Below are positions 17,658-27,149 of a DNA stretch of 64,000 bases, one piece after another. Origin of the DNA: Blattabacterium cuenoti (GTDB taxonomy: Bacteria; Bacteroidota; Bacteroidia; Flavobacteriales; Blattabacteriaceae); the NCBI RefSeq assembly GCF_014251255.1, contig NZ_CP059182.1:1-64000 (forward strand), given 5' to 3'. A program made the translations under genes and the position numbers. Within the stretch, counting starts at the first letter, position 1; every line of letters starts with the position of its first letter. The notes under the pieces were generated by a model, which made no database searches, was not told the DNA's origin, and was given only the letters and a program-made list of their open reading frames with translations.

Positions 17658-19946
17658 ATGAATGTTATAAAATTCTTATTTCAAGGGATTATAAGAAATA
17701 GAAAAAAAAATAAAATAATTTCAATACTATTATATAAAAAGTTAATTATTTTATTTTTTTTTCTATCTTTTCATACTTCTTTTCTTCTTTCAGAGGAAGA
17801 AAACAATAAAAATAAATTTGAAGACTCTACGAAAATAGTAAATCTTATTCTGAAAGATAAATTCAAAAATCTGAAATATAGTTCAAATGCACAAGAATAT
17901 AATATGAAAGAAGGAAAATTTTATTTAAATGGAAATGTTTTCATAGAATTTCTAGATGTGAAAATTGAAGCAGATTGGATAGAATTTAATTGGAAAAATG
18001 GAGACATTAATGCAAAAGGAATAAAAGATAAATATATAAAAGTTGTACAAGGTGATAAAAAATATTTTTTGAAAAATTTTTGCATCAATTTGAATAATCA
18101 AAAAGGAGAAGCAAATGACGTTTACATACAAGAAAAAGATCATGTTATGATAGCCAATCATATAAAAAAAGAAAATAATGAAATGACTCTAATGAAAGAA
18201 GTGATATATACATCTGATCCTTTTTTTATAAAATCTGATCCTTTTTTTATAAAGAAAAAAAATAACCATCCTGATTTTTATTTAAAAACAAATAAATTAA
18301 AATATTTCCATGAAAAAAAATCGATTATTACTGGACCAGTATTTTTTTATTGGCATAAAATTCCTATGCCTATAGTTCTTCCATTTTTATACATTAAAAA
18401 TAATAACGAATTTTATGGAATAAAATTTCCTATACTTAGAATTAAAAATAAAGAAATTTATATGGAAAAAATAGGTTTATTTTTTCCCGTTTCCAATTCT
18501 TTAAATTTTTCAATATTCAGTTCTATATATGGAAGTGAAAAATGGAAGATAGAGACAGAAATGAAATATAAATTTCAGAAAGAGAACCCATATCATGGAT
18601 TAATTTCTTTTAATTATCAAGGATTTTCAAATAAAAAATTTGATTCTCAATTCAAATGGAAACATAATAAAAAATTTCAATCCAATATAGAATTTAATAC
18701 AGACATAAATTATGTAATAAGCAACAGACTTTTTGAAAAAAAAAATGAAGTTTTTATTTCAAATATTAATCTAAAAAAAAAATTTGATAATCATTCTTTA
18801 TTAACTATGTCCACTCATTTTATTCAAGATGAAAATGAGAACAAAAAAGAAACAAAGTTAAAAATACCAGAAATTCGTTTTTTGATACGTAAAAATCATT
18901 TTTTGAATGAAAAGAATCCACTAATACATTATTATTTATTTGATTATCATGCATTTTTATATAAATCAATTAATTTTTATCCATATAATTCTCCTATTTC
19001 AAAACAAAAAATGAATTTTAAAATTCAAACCAGTATGAACCATACTATCAGTATGTCAACTGATATTCGTTTTTTTCCTTTTTTAAAGATCCTGCCAAAA
19101 ATTCATTATAATATACTTTGGGATTTTTATTCGAGATGTTTTTTTTATACTAAAAATATATCAACGGATATTATTTCTACTCCATTATCCAATAATTTAG
19201 AAATAAACTCTATTCTTTTAAAACATGAAATAGAACCTATATTATCTTTACAGATAAAAGATTCCTCTAATTCTTTTTCTGAAAAAAAAATAAGTTTGAT
19301 ATTAAAAAATAATTTGGAATTGAAAAAAAATACTGAAAAAAACATAAAAATACTTGAATTTTTTCAAATAAGTACTTCTTATATTTTTGGAGCTCCTTCT
19401 AAATGGGAAAATATACATTTTATGGGATATACTGATTTTAAAAATCATTTAGGAATCAAATATAAGGGGGGAATTAACTTCAAAGAAAAAGAAGAAGAAA
19501 AAAGAAATAAAAAAATCTATTTTTATTTTTCATTTTTTTACAATTTCATAAGAAATGAAATGAATTTTCATAAAAAAAATGAATCTTGTAAACAAGGAAA
19601 AAACCGTTATAAATATTTTCTTTTTGATAAAGAGAATTATGCAAAATATATGATGATTCCAATGAATTTCAAAGTCAATTTGAATTCAAGTTTTCATGAA
19701 AAAAATACAAAAAAATATTTTAATACATTTTTAAGTGTTAATGGATCTATAGAAATAACAAAATATTGGAAAATAAATATTCGCACAGATTACGATTTGT
19801 TGAAAAAACAGATGACATTCGCCAATATAATTTTTCATAAAGATTTAAGAAGTTTCAAAATAGATTTTAATTGGTCTCCCATAGGAGATCGTTCTTGGTC
19901 TTTTTTTATTGGAATAAAAGATCCTATTTTAAAAAGTATTTTTTGA
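17658..19946 (+). CDS. lptD: LptD-like outer-membrane LPS assembly protein
   Basis: Probable outer-membrane translocon that inserts lipopolysaccharide. An N-terminal signal or anchor (KLIILFFFLSFHTSFLLS) is followed by an OstA-like beta-jellyroll region (GKFYLNGNVFIEFLDVKIEADWIEFNWKNG) and a long region of alternating beta strands ending in a C-terminal Phe, as in outer-membrane barrels. The frame opens at a TTG at 17640, but the ATG at 17658 is the better start. Residues SDPFFIK are duplicated in tandem (18213-18254). With LptB-like and OstA-like genes in the window it suggests a working LPS export route. At 763 aa it is somewhat shorter than free-living flavobacterial relatives. Confidence 0.8.
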   Translation: MNVIKFLFQGIIRNRKKNKIISILLYKKLIILFFFLSFHTSFLLSEEENNKNKFEDSTKIVNLILKDKFKNLKYSSNAQEYNMKEGKFYLNGNVFIEFLDVKIEADWIEFNWKNGDINAKGIKDKYIKVVQGDKKYFLKNFCINLNNQKGEANDVYIQEKDHVMIANHIKKENNEMTLMKEVIYTSDPFFIKSDPFFIKKKNNHPDFYLKTNKLKYFHEKKSIITGPVFFYWHKIPMPIVLPFLYIKNNNEFYGIKFPILRIKNKEIYMEKIGLFFPVSNSLNFSIFSSIYGSEKWKIETEMKYKFQKENPYHGLISFNYQGFSNKKFDSQFKWKHNKKFQSNIEFNTDINYVISNRLFEKKNEVFISNINLKKKFDNHSLLTMSTHFIQDENENKKETKLKIPEIRFLIRKNHFLNEKNPLIHYYLFDYHAFLYKSINFYPYNSPISKQKMNFKIQTSMNHTISMSTDIRFFPFLKILPKIHYNILWDFYSRCFFYTKNISTDIISTPLSNNLEINSILLKHEIEPILSLQIKDSSNSFSEKKISLILKNNLELKKNTEKNIKILEFFQISTSYIFGAPSKWENIHFMGYTDFKNHLGIKYKGGINFKEKEEEKRNKKIYFYFSFFYNFIRNEMNFHKKNESCKQGKNRYKYFLFDKENYAKYMMIPMNFKVNLNSSFHEKNTKKYFNTFLSVNGSIEITKYWKINIRTDYDLLKKQMTFANIIFHKDLRSFKIDFNWSPIGDRSWSFFIGIKDPILKSIF
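18213..18254 (+). repeat. 21-bp in-frame tandem duplication within the LptD-like gene
   Basis: Two adjacent 21-bp units (18213-18233 and 18234-18254) differ only at the last base and encode S-D-P-F-F-I-K twice. Length divisible by three keeps the frame open. It looks like a recent replication-slippage duplication. Confidence 0.85.
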
Positions 19947-19975
19947 TATAGTGAAAAAAAAACATTATTCATAAT

Positions 19976-20368
19976 ATGAAACAAAAAAAATATTCAATAA
20001 AAAAAATTCCATCTTTTGGACCATATCGTTCATATGTTATTGTAGAGAATTTTTTATTTGTTTCTGGACAAATAGCCATTGATCCTACAACTCAGAAATT
20101 AATTTCTGAAACGATAGAAATGGAAACTGAAAGAGTTATGAAAAATTTGAAGATTATTCTTTCAGAAACTGAAATTGGATTTGAAAATGTAATAAAAACT
20201 TCTTTGTTTATAAAAAATATAGAAGACTATCCCAAAATAAATTCTATATATTCTAAATTTTTTCATAAAGAAAATTATCCAGCTAGAGAAACTATACAAG
20301 TTTTAGGATTACCAAAAAACGCAAACATAGAGATATCTTTAATAGCGTACAAAAATATGAAAAATTAG
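19976..20368 (+). CDS. ridA: RidA family enamine/imine deaminase
   Basis: RidA proteins hydrolyse reactive enamine/imine intermediates released by PLP enzymes. The 130-residue protein fits the family throughout: FGPYRSYVIVENFLFVSGQIAIDP at the N terminus, a central helix MKNLKIILSETEIGFENVIKT, and the C-terminal PARETIQVLGLPKNANIEIS with the conserved Arg and Glu of the active site. It is flanked by the LptD-like and OstA-like genes on the same strand and may simply share their transcript. Confidence 0.93.
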   Translation: MKQKKYSIKKIPSFGPYRSYVIVENFLFVSGQIAIDPTTQKLISETIEMETERVMKNLKIILSETEIGFENVIKTSLFIKNIEDYPKINSIYSKFFHKENYPARETIQVLGLPKNANIEISLIAYKNMKN

Positions 20369-20418
20369 AATTTGAATGAATTCAATTAGAACATGGATTC
20401 CGATTATTTTATAATCAT

Positions 20419-22089
20419 ATGATTCTTAATTTTACTTTTACTAAAAAATATTTAGTAATATTTGGTTTATTTTTATTCTTCTTTAATAAGAAAGTATACC
20501 CTTTTCCAAGGAAAAATTTTTTTTTGAAAAAAAAGATACAGATTATTCATACTGACTTTATTCAAAAAAATGAAAAACATTATAACAATATCATTTTAAC
20601 TGGTCATGTTCATTTGAAATATAGTAAATATCATCTTTTTTGTGATAAAGCTATATTTTATAAAAAAAAAAATAAATTTTCTGGATATGGAAATATCCAG
20701 TTATTATCAAATAATAATAGAATTTATTCTAAAAAAATAGAATATTCAAAAAATATTTTGAAAGTATCAAAAAATGTGGTTTTATTTCAAGACAATATAA
20801 AACTAATGGCAAATGCAATTAGTTTTAATTTGAGAAAAAAATATTTTCAAGCGGATCAAAATGTTATTTTATTTTTTAAAAAATTAAAATTATCTACCAA
20901 TATTTTAAAATACGATTTTCAATTGAAAAAAGTTTTTTACAAAAAAGGAGGATCTATTTCTTATAGAGATTTTTTACTTTCCAGTAAAGAAGGAAGTTAT
21001 TTTCTTAAAAAAGAAAAAATCGAATTAAATAATGAAATTAAATTGGTTAATAAAAATTATACAATCTTTTCTAAGAAGATGGAGTGTTTCTTTCAATTGA
21101 AAAAACTAAATTTTTATAGTCCTACTATAGTAATATATAATAATCAAACAAATAATTTTCTTTCTGCTAAAGCAGATCCTTTTTTATTTGGAAAAAAAAT
21201 TTTTTTTACGAAAAAATTTCGTATCCATTATAATGGAAAAATTATAAAAGGAGAATGTTTATTTTTAGACTATAAAAAAAAATATGGATTTATAAAAAAT
21301 GTCTTTTTTGAAGATCCTAAAATAGGATATTTAATAGGAGGTTATGGGGATTTTGATTTGAATTCTGGATTTTTCTCTTTAAAAGAAAATCCAACGGCTA
21401 TCATAAAAATTTACAAAGATTCAATCTATATTCGTTCTGATACTATTGAAATTGCTTTTTTGAAGAAAAAATCTTCTATATTCATTAAAGCTTTTCCTAT
21501 TAAAAACATTTTTTTTAGAAATAAAGTTATACAAGGAAAATGTAGTCTCTTGAAATATGAACTATCAAATAATTCCAACATAACTCATTTAACATTAAAT
21601 GGAAATCCTATTTTTTGGATTAACAACAACCAACAAATTACTGGAGATGACATTCATCTTTTCACGAAAGATGGAATTATAGATTCATTGGATATGACAA
21701 ATGTATTTTTTATAAAAAAAATAAACTCAGAAAAATTTCATCAAATACAAGGAGAAAAAATGACTGGTTTTTTTAGAAAAGAAAATATGGAAAAAATTTT
21801 GATTAAAGGAAATGCTAAAAGTATTATTTTTTTTGATTCTACTTGGATTAACAAATCATCTTGTGGAATGATTTCTTTAGATTTTGAAAAAGAAAAAGAA
21901 CTCATAAAAGTTTCTTATCTAAAGAAAGTTTATTCAGAGCTTTTTTATTTTCCTTTTCATATTCTTTTTTATAAGGAAAACCTTTTTCTTCCTAAATTTT
22001 CTTGGAAAGAAAAAGAAAGAGAAGAAATAAAAACTGAAAAAAATTCTCTTTTAAAACAGATAGAAAAGTATAAAAAAAAGTTGAATTGA
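20419..22089 (+). CDS. OstA-like (LptA/LptC-type) envelope protein
   Basis: Secreted protein with an N-terminal hydrophobic signal (YLVIFGLFLFFFNKKVYPF) followed by repeated beta-strand units of the OstA type, such as NIILTGHVHLKYSKYHLFCDKAIFY cut into short strands, IQGEKMTGFF and VIQGKCSLLKYE. Flavobacteria encode a similar long OstA-like protein. The likely role is a periplasmic bridge for LPS between the LptB-driven exporter and the LptD-like translocon. The function is inferred from fold and neighbours. At 556 aa it is much longer than E. coli LptA. Its stop overlaps the next gene's upstream region. Confidence 0.72.
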   Translation: MILNFTFTKKYLVIFGLFLFFFNKKVYPFPRKNFFLKKKIQIIHTDFIQKNEKHYNNIILTGHVHLKYSKYHLFCDKAIFYKKKNKFSGYGNIQLLSNNNRIYSKKIEYSKNILKVSKNVVLFQDNIKLMANAISFNLRKKYFQADQNVILFFKKLKLSTNILKYDFQLKKVFYKKGGSISYRDFLLSSKEGSYFLKKEKIELNNEIKLVNKNYTIFSKKMECFFQLKKLNFYSPTIVIYNNQTNNFLSAKADPFLFGKKIFFTKKFRIHYNGKIIKGECLFLDYKKKYGFIKNVFFEDPKIGYLIGGYGDFDLNSGFFSLKENPTAIIKIYKDSIYIRSDTIEIAFLKKKSSIFIKAFPIKNIFFRNKVIQGKCSLLKYELSNNSNITHLTLNGNPIFWINNNQQITGDDIHLFTKDGIIDSLDMTNVFFIKKINSEKFHQIQGEKMTGFFRKENMEKILIKGNAKSIIFFDSTWINKSSCGMISLDFEKEKELIKVSYLKKVYSELFYFPFHILFYKENLFLPKFSWKEKEREEIKTEKNSLLKQIEKYKKKLN

Positions 22090-22091
22090 CT

Positions 22092-23297
22092 ATGAGAATA
22101 GGAAAAGAATTAGAGAATGATTTTATTCAATATCAAACTCAAATCAACCCTAACCCCATGAAAATTATAGTGGATTATGCAAAAGGAAATTACATTTATG
22201 GAAAAGATGGAAAAAAATATTTAGATTTTGTAGCAGGAGTTTCTGTTAATGTATTAGGACATGGAAATAAAAAAATAAAAAAAGCCATAAAAAAACAGGT
22301 AGATAAGTATTTACATACTATGGTATATGGAGAATTTATACAAGAAGTATGTGTCAAACTTTGTAAAAAAATAGCAGAAAACATTCCATCTCCATTAGAG
22401 ACTACTTACTTGGTCAGTTCAGGAACTGAAGCCGTGGAAGGCGCTTTAAAACTTGCTAAGTGTTATACAGGACGGGAAGAAATTATTTCTTGTAAATGGT
22501 CTTATCATGGAAGTACACATGGATCTATGAGTGTTATGGGGGCTGAAAAAAATAAAAGACCTTTTAGACCTTTACTCCCTTTGGTCAAATTTATAACATT
22601 TAATCAAATAGAAGAATTCATTTCTTCTATTACAGAAAAAACAGCTTGTGTAATTTTAGAAACAATACAAACTTCTTCAGGAATAAGATTACCTGATCAT
22701 TCTTTTTTAAAAGAAGTTAGAAAACAATGCAAAAAAAAAAATATTTTAATGATTCTGGATGAAATACAGACAGGATTTGGAAGAACAGGAAAACTTTTTG
22801 CTTTTGAACATTATGATGGAATTGTTCCTGATATTTTAATTATGGGAAAAGGTATGGGAGGAGGAATGCCTATAAGTGGTTTTATATCCTCTAATAAAAT
22901 CATGAGATCTTTTTGTGATCGTGTTCCATTAGGACATCTCACAACTTTTGGTGGAAATGCTGTAGCAGCATCAGCTGCTTTGGAAACACTAATTCAACTA
23001 GTTGATTCTAATATTATGAAACAAGTTCCTTTAAAAGAAAAATGGATTAGAAAATATTTAGTTCATGATGAAATAAAAAATATTCATGGAAAAGGACTCT
23101 TTTTATCTATTGAATTAAAAAACAAGAATTCTATAGAAAAAGTATTACATTCTTGTATGAAAAAAGGATTGATTCTATTTCGTTTTTTATTTCATAGTAA
23201 TTCTTTACGTATTTCTCCTCCATTAACTATTGCAGAAAAAGAAATAAAAACAGGATGTTCTATTATTAAAGAGAGTTTAAATGAATTAAAAAGATAA
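22092..23297 (+). CDS. Class III PLP-dependent aminotransferase
   Basis: Fold type I, class III aminotransferase (ornithine/acetylornithine/GABA group). Motifs are GKKYLDFVAGVSVNVLGHGN near the N terminus, SSGTEAVEGALKLAKCYTGR for phosphate binding, ILDEIQTGFGRTGKLF with the pyridine-N Asp, and the Schiff-base lysine in MGKGMGGGMPISG. At 402 aa it is full length. The ATG at 22092 is preferred over the in-frame TTG at 22086. The substrate cannot be read from sequence; no arginine or biotin pathway gene is adjacent to guide it. Confidence 0.85.
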   Translation: MRIGKELENDFIQYQTQINPNPMKIIVDYAKGNYIYGKDGKKYLDFVAGVSVNVLGHGNKKIKKAIKKQVDKYLHTMVYGEFIQEVCVKLCKKIAENIPSPLETTYLVSSGTEAVEGALKLAKCYTGREEIISCKWSYHGSTHGSMSVMGAEKNKRPFRPLLPLVKFITFNQIEEFISSITEKTACVILETIQTSSGIRLPDHSFLKEVRKQCKKKNILMILDEIQTGFGRTGKLFAFEHYDGIVPDILIMGKGMGGGMPISGFISSNKIMRSFCDRVPLGHLTTFGGNAVAASAALETLIQLVDSNIMKQVPLKEKWIRKYLVHDEIKNIHGKGLFLSIELKNKNSIEKVLHSCMKKGLILFRFLFHSNSLRISPPLTIAEKEIKTGCSIIKESLNELKR

Positions 23298-23307
23298 TAA
23301 AACATAA

Positions 23308-24074
23308 ATGAAATTAAGATTTTTTATTGAATTAGCTTATAATGGAAAACATTATCATGGATGGCAAATACAAAAAAAAGAAAATAATACTATAGAAGAA
23401 AAGTTAGAATATTGTTTATCTAAATTATTGAAAACATCTTTAAATGTAATAGGAGCAGGAAGAACAGATAGTGGAGTTCATGCAAAACAAATGTTTGCAC
23501 ATTTTGATTTAGAAAAAAACATAAAAAGTATTAATATAAACTTAATAAAAAGATTAAATCTTTTTTTGCCTAAAGACATCAGGATCATTAATATTTTCCC
23601 GGTAAAAAAACATATTCATGCCAGATTTAGTGCAATAAGTCGTACTTATCAGTATTATTTACTATGTGAAAAAAATCCATTTCTTCAAGATTTTTCTTGG
23701 TATTGTTTTTATCCGTTAGATATAAAAAAAATGAATGTAGCTTCTAAAATTTTAATGGAGTATAGAAATTTTAGTTCTTTTTGTAAAAAAGAAAAAGACA
23801 AAAAAAAAACAATATCTGTAAAGTATATAATGCTTATTGGTCAATAAAAAAAAATAATACATGCTTTTGTTTTACTATTGAAGCAAATAGGTTCTTAAGA
23901 AGTATGGTAAGATTAATTATTGGAACACTTATTGACGTGGGAAGAAAAAAAATAAGTATAAATAAATTTGTGGAAATTATAGAATCAAAAAATAATGCTA
24001 ATTGTAGTCCGATCGTTCCTGCATGTGGGTTGTTTCTTACTAAAATTCTTTATCCAGAAGATATTTTTTTATGA
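23308..24074 (+). pseudogene. truA: tRNA pseudouridine synthase TruA, frameshifted at a poly(A) tract
   Basis: TruA makes pseudouridine at positions 38-40 of tRNA. The first part (23308 to about 23800) has the catalytic Asp in GAGRTDSGVHA and reads ...EKDKKK before leaving frame and stopping at 23845-23847. The C-terminal half is intact in the -1 frame up to the TGA at 24072-24074 (VYNAYWSIKKNN, EANRFLRSMVRLIIGTL, ACGLFLTKILYPE). The break coincides with a run of ten A at 23800-23809; eleven A would join the two halves exactly. Either the gene is newly dead, or RNA polymerase slippage restores some full-length product, or it is a sequencing error. Its stop overlaps the start of the next gene. 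Confidence 0.88.
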
Positions 24075-25810
24075 AAAAAAAAGGATTCTACTTCAAACAA
24101 CTTTTAAAAATGAGTTTAAATTATAAACTCATTTTAATATCAACAATAATCACTTCTATATTAATATCTTTTATCTCTGCTTATCGACCAAAATTAATAC
24201 AAAAAGCTATAGACGTTCATATAGTTTACAAAGATTTTTTTGGACTGAAAAATGTATTGACATGGATAATTATTCTTCTTTTTCTAGAAAGTATATTTCA
24301 TTTTATTTTATTATATCTATCTAATATTCTTGCTCAAAATGTGATTGAAAAGATTAGAATTCTTTTATTTGAAAAATTTTTACATTTGAAAAATTCGTTT
24401 TTTAATAAAACGTCAATAGGAAAATTAGTCTCTTACTCTGTTTCAGATATAGAAACAATCACTGTGATATTTAACGATGGAATTTTACTAGTCTCTGTAG
24501 ATATATTAAGAATAATGATGATTATCATTATGATGTATACTGTGCATAAAAAATTGTCTTTTATTGTTATTTGTACTATTCCATTTGTGTATATAGTTAC
24601 TCGTTTTTTTCAAAAAACATTAAAAAAAACATTTCACGAAGAACGTGTACATAATTCACGTTTAAATAGTTTTTTGCAAGAAAATATTATAGGAATGTCC
24701 ATTGTTCAGCTTTTTCATAAAGAAAAAGAAGAATATTTAAAATTTAAATCTATAAATCATAGGTTAATGAATGCACATTTTAAAACAATTTTTTATTTTT
24801 CTATTTTTTTTCCAATAGTAGAAATTATATCTGCAGTAACAATAAGTATTGTCATATTTTATGGAGGATACAATTCCATTGATAATGGAAATGTAAAACC
24901 TGGACAAATCATTGCTTTTATTTTTTTTATTTATCTTATTTTTCGTCCTATACGACAAATAGCAGATAGATTTAATTTAATACAAAGAGGAATAGCAGGA
25001 ATAGAACGTATATTTTCCATATTAAATTATGGAGAAACAATTTCAGATAAAGGAAATATACGAATTAAAGAGCTAAAAGGACATATTGTATTTAATAATG
25101 TTTATTTTTCCTATATTGATAGAGAAATGGTTCTAAAAGGAATCTCTTTTGAAATAAAACCCGGAGAAAAAGTAGCTATAGTAGGATCTACAGGTTCTGG
25201 AAAATCTACAATGACACATTTAATTTCCAGATTTTATGAAATAAAAAAAGGAAATATTGTCATTGATGGACATCAGATTCAAGATATTGAATTAAAAAAT
25301 TTAAGATCTCATATTAGAGTAGTAACGCAAGATACATTTTTATTTAATGATTCTATTATAAACAATATTACTTTAGGAGATCCTTCTATTAGCATAGAAA
25401 AAATAGAAAAAATGGCAAAAAAAATAGGAATTCATAGCTTTATAACATCTTTGCCACATGGATATAAACATATTGTAAAAGAAAGAGGAGATATTTTATC
25501 TCTTGGAGAAAAACAATTAATTTCTTTTTTAAGAGTTCAAATGCATCCTTATTCTATGCTTATTCTAGATGAAGCAACAGTATCTTTAAATAAAGAATTA
25601 GAAAAATTGATTTATCATGCTACAAATTGTATGACAAAAAATAAAACTTCAATTATTATTACTCATAGACTTTCTACATTAGAAAATGTAGACAAAATAT
25701 TAGCTTTGAATAAAGGACATATTGTTGAAAAAGGAACCCATGAAGAGTTAATTCAATTAAATGGATATTATGCAGGATTATATAAAGAAACTTTTCATAG
25801 AAGAAGATGA
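24071..25810 (+). CDS. ABC exporter, fused membrane and ATPase domains (MsbA/multidrug type)
   Basis: Half-size exporter: an N-terminal membrane domain with about six hydrophobic segments (1-300) and a C-terminal ATPase. Walker A is VGSTGSGKST, the Q-loop is VTQDTFLF, the signature is LSLGEKQL instead of LSGGQ, Walker B is LILDEAT and the H-loop is ITHRLST. The D-loop reads VSLN where SSVD/SALD is usual, so the Asp is Asn. Related flavobacterial exporters also have LSxG-type signatures. A lipid-A/LPS flippase role would fit the Lpt genes around it, but substrate is not decided. The start codon overlaps the truA stop. Confidence 0.87.
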   Translation: MKKKGFYFKQLLKMSLNYKLILISTIITSILISFISAYRPKLIQKAIDVHIVYKDFFGLKNVLTWIIILLFLESIFHFILLYLSNILAQNVIEKIRILLFEKFLHLKNSFFNKTSIGKLVSYSVSDIETITVIFNDGILLVSVDILRIMMIIIMMYTVHKKLSFIVICTIPFVYIVTRFFQKTLKKTFHEERVHNSRLNSFLQENIIGMSIVQLFHKEKEEYLKFKSINHRLMNAHFKTIFYFSIFFPIVEIISAVTISIVIFYGGYNSIDNGNVKPGQIIAFIFFIYLIFRPIRQIADRFNLIQRGIAGIERIFSILNYGETISDKGNIRIKELKGHIVFNNVYFSYIDREMVLKGISFEIKPGEKVAIVGSTGSGKSTMTHLISRFYEIKKGNIVIDGHQIQDIELKNLRSHIRVVTQDTFLFNDSIINNITLGDPSISIEKIEKMAKKIGIHSFITSLPHGYKHIVKERGDILSLGEKQLISFLRVQMHPYSMLILDEATVSLNKELEKLIYHATNCMTKNKTSIIITHRLSTLENVDKILALNKGHIVEKGTHEELIQLNGYYAGLYKETFHRRR

Positions 25811-25815
25811 TTCTT

Positions 25816-27081
25816 TTATGTACAAGATTTTTCTATTTTTTTAAAATAAGTTTTTTTTAATTGATTTTTCGCCCAATTTCTAATCTCATGTTCTTTTTTT
25901 ATGTTTGTCAAAATCATTTTTAATGTTGGATAATCTTTTTCCATAGAAAGAGAATGAGATGGAATGATTTCTAATAATTTTACAATAAGAAAAGTTTCTT
26001 TTCCATTGATAACTTCTTTATAAGGATTAGAAATTTCACCATTTTTTAAAGAATGTAATATTCTTTTCATTTTGTTTGTTAGATGATTTTCTTCAATCAA
26101 TTTCTTTTTCCATACAAAAGTATTTATGAATTGATCTTCCATTCTATTTTTGAGAATATTATCTAATAAAACTGTTTTAGGAAAAATTTTGTGATTAATG
26201 ATACGTTTTTTTATTAGACTAATAAATGATTTTGTTTTAGAAAGTTCTTCTTTTGTATACTTGTGTTTAATTAGAATATGTCTTATATCTATTTTGTCCC
26301 CTATTTTTTTTTCTAGTTGAACTAAATGAAATCCTAAATTAGTTTCAAAAGGTTCTGAAATTTCTTTTTCTTTCAAAGAAAAAACTATACGTTCAAATTC
26401 TTTTGATATATTTTCTTTTTTAATTCCTTTCATTAATCCTCCTTTGAATGCTGAAGGAATATCTTCTGATAATAAAATAGCTTTCATAGAAAAATCAACA
26501 TCGGAATGGATTTCATTTTTTATTTTTTTTAAAAAGTCAATAATTTTTTTTCTGTTTACTTTGCTTTTTTTTGGATAAAAATCCATATAAGATATCCAAA
26601 ATTTTTTAGGAACCTTAGGAAGAGACTTTTTTTCTTTTAAAAAAAAAGATCTCACTTCTTCAGGAGATACTTCTACATTTTTAACTATTTTCTGATTATA
26701 TTTTTTTATAGATTGATTCTCTTTCATTTTCTCAATGAATTCTTCTAATGAAAAATATTTCTGAATAGTGGGATCATTTTCATTATTATAGTAGGAGGAA
26801 TAGTCTGATTCTTCTTCTTGATTAGACTGATTAAAAATTTGTATTTCTGGATCTATTTTTGCGTGATAAAGTATTAATTTTTGAATTATCAAATTCTCTA
26901 ATCCTTGACAGAAATTTTTATTATTAGAATAATCTAAATAATGCTTTACTTCAGAATTCAAAATTATCTCATTCCCTATTACTGCAGAAATCTCATTTAT
27001 TTTCTTTAAAGAATTTTCTAAAGAGAAAGAAAAATAAGGACAAAGAAACAAAATAATAATAAAAAAATATTTATAACCCAT
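25816..27081 (-). CDS. surA: SurA-like periplasmic peptidyl-prolyl isomerase/chaperone
   Basis: Periplasmic chaperone for outer-membrane proteins. A signal peptide (YFFIIILFLCPYFSFS) is followed by the SurA N-terminal region (NEISAVIGNEIILNSEVKHYL). One parvulin domain is clear at about 165-265 (GGLMKGIKKENISKEFE, EISEPFETNLGFHLVQLEKK). The start of a second rotamase-like region follows (IDIRHILIKHK). At 421 aa it is the usual SurA size. It fits the outer-membrane assembly genes nearby. It converges with the ABC exporter, with only 5 bp between the two stops. Confidence 0.85.
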   Translation of the reverse strand: MGYKYFFIIILFLCPYFSFSLENSLKKINEISAVIGNEIILNSEVKHYLDYSNNKNFCQGLENLIIQKLILYHAKIDPEIQIFNQSNQEEESDYSSYYNNENDPTIQKYFSLEEFIEKMKENQSIKKYNQKIVKNVEVSPEEVRSFFLKEKKSLPKVPKKFWISYMDFYPKKSKVNRKKIIDFLKKIKNEIHSDVDFSMKAILLSEDIPSAFKGGLMKGIKKENISKEFERIVFSLKEKEISEPFETNLGFHLVQLEKKIGDKIDIRHILIKHKYTKEELSKTKSFISLIKKRIINHKIFPKTVLLDNILKNRMEDQFINTFVWKKKLIEENHLTNKMKRILHSLKNGEISNPYKEVINGKETFLIVKLLEIIPSHSLSMEKDYPTLKMILTNIKKEHEIRNWAKNQLKKTYFKKIEKSCT

Positions 27082-27149
27082 ATTTTATTTTACTAAATAT
27101 AATTTGCAAATTTAAAAAATATTTTCAATTTTTTGAAAAAAAGAAAATT

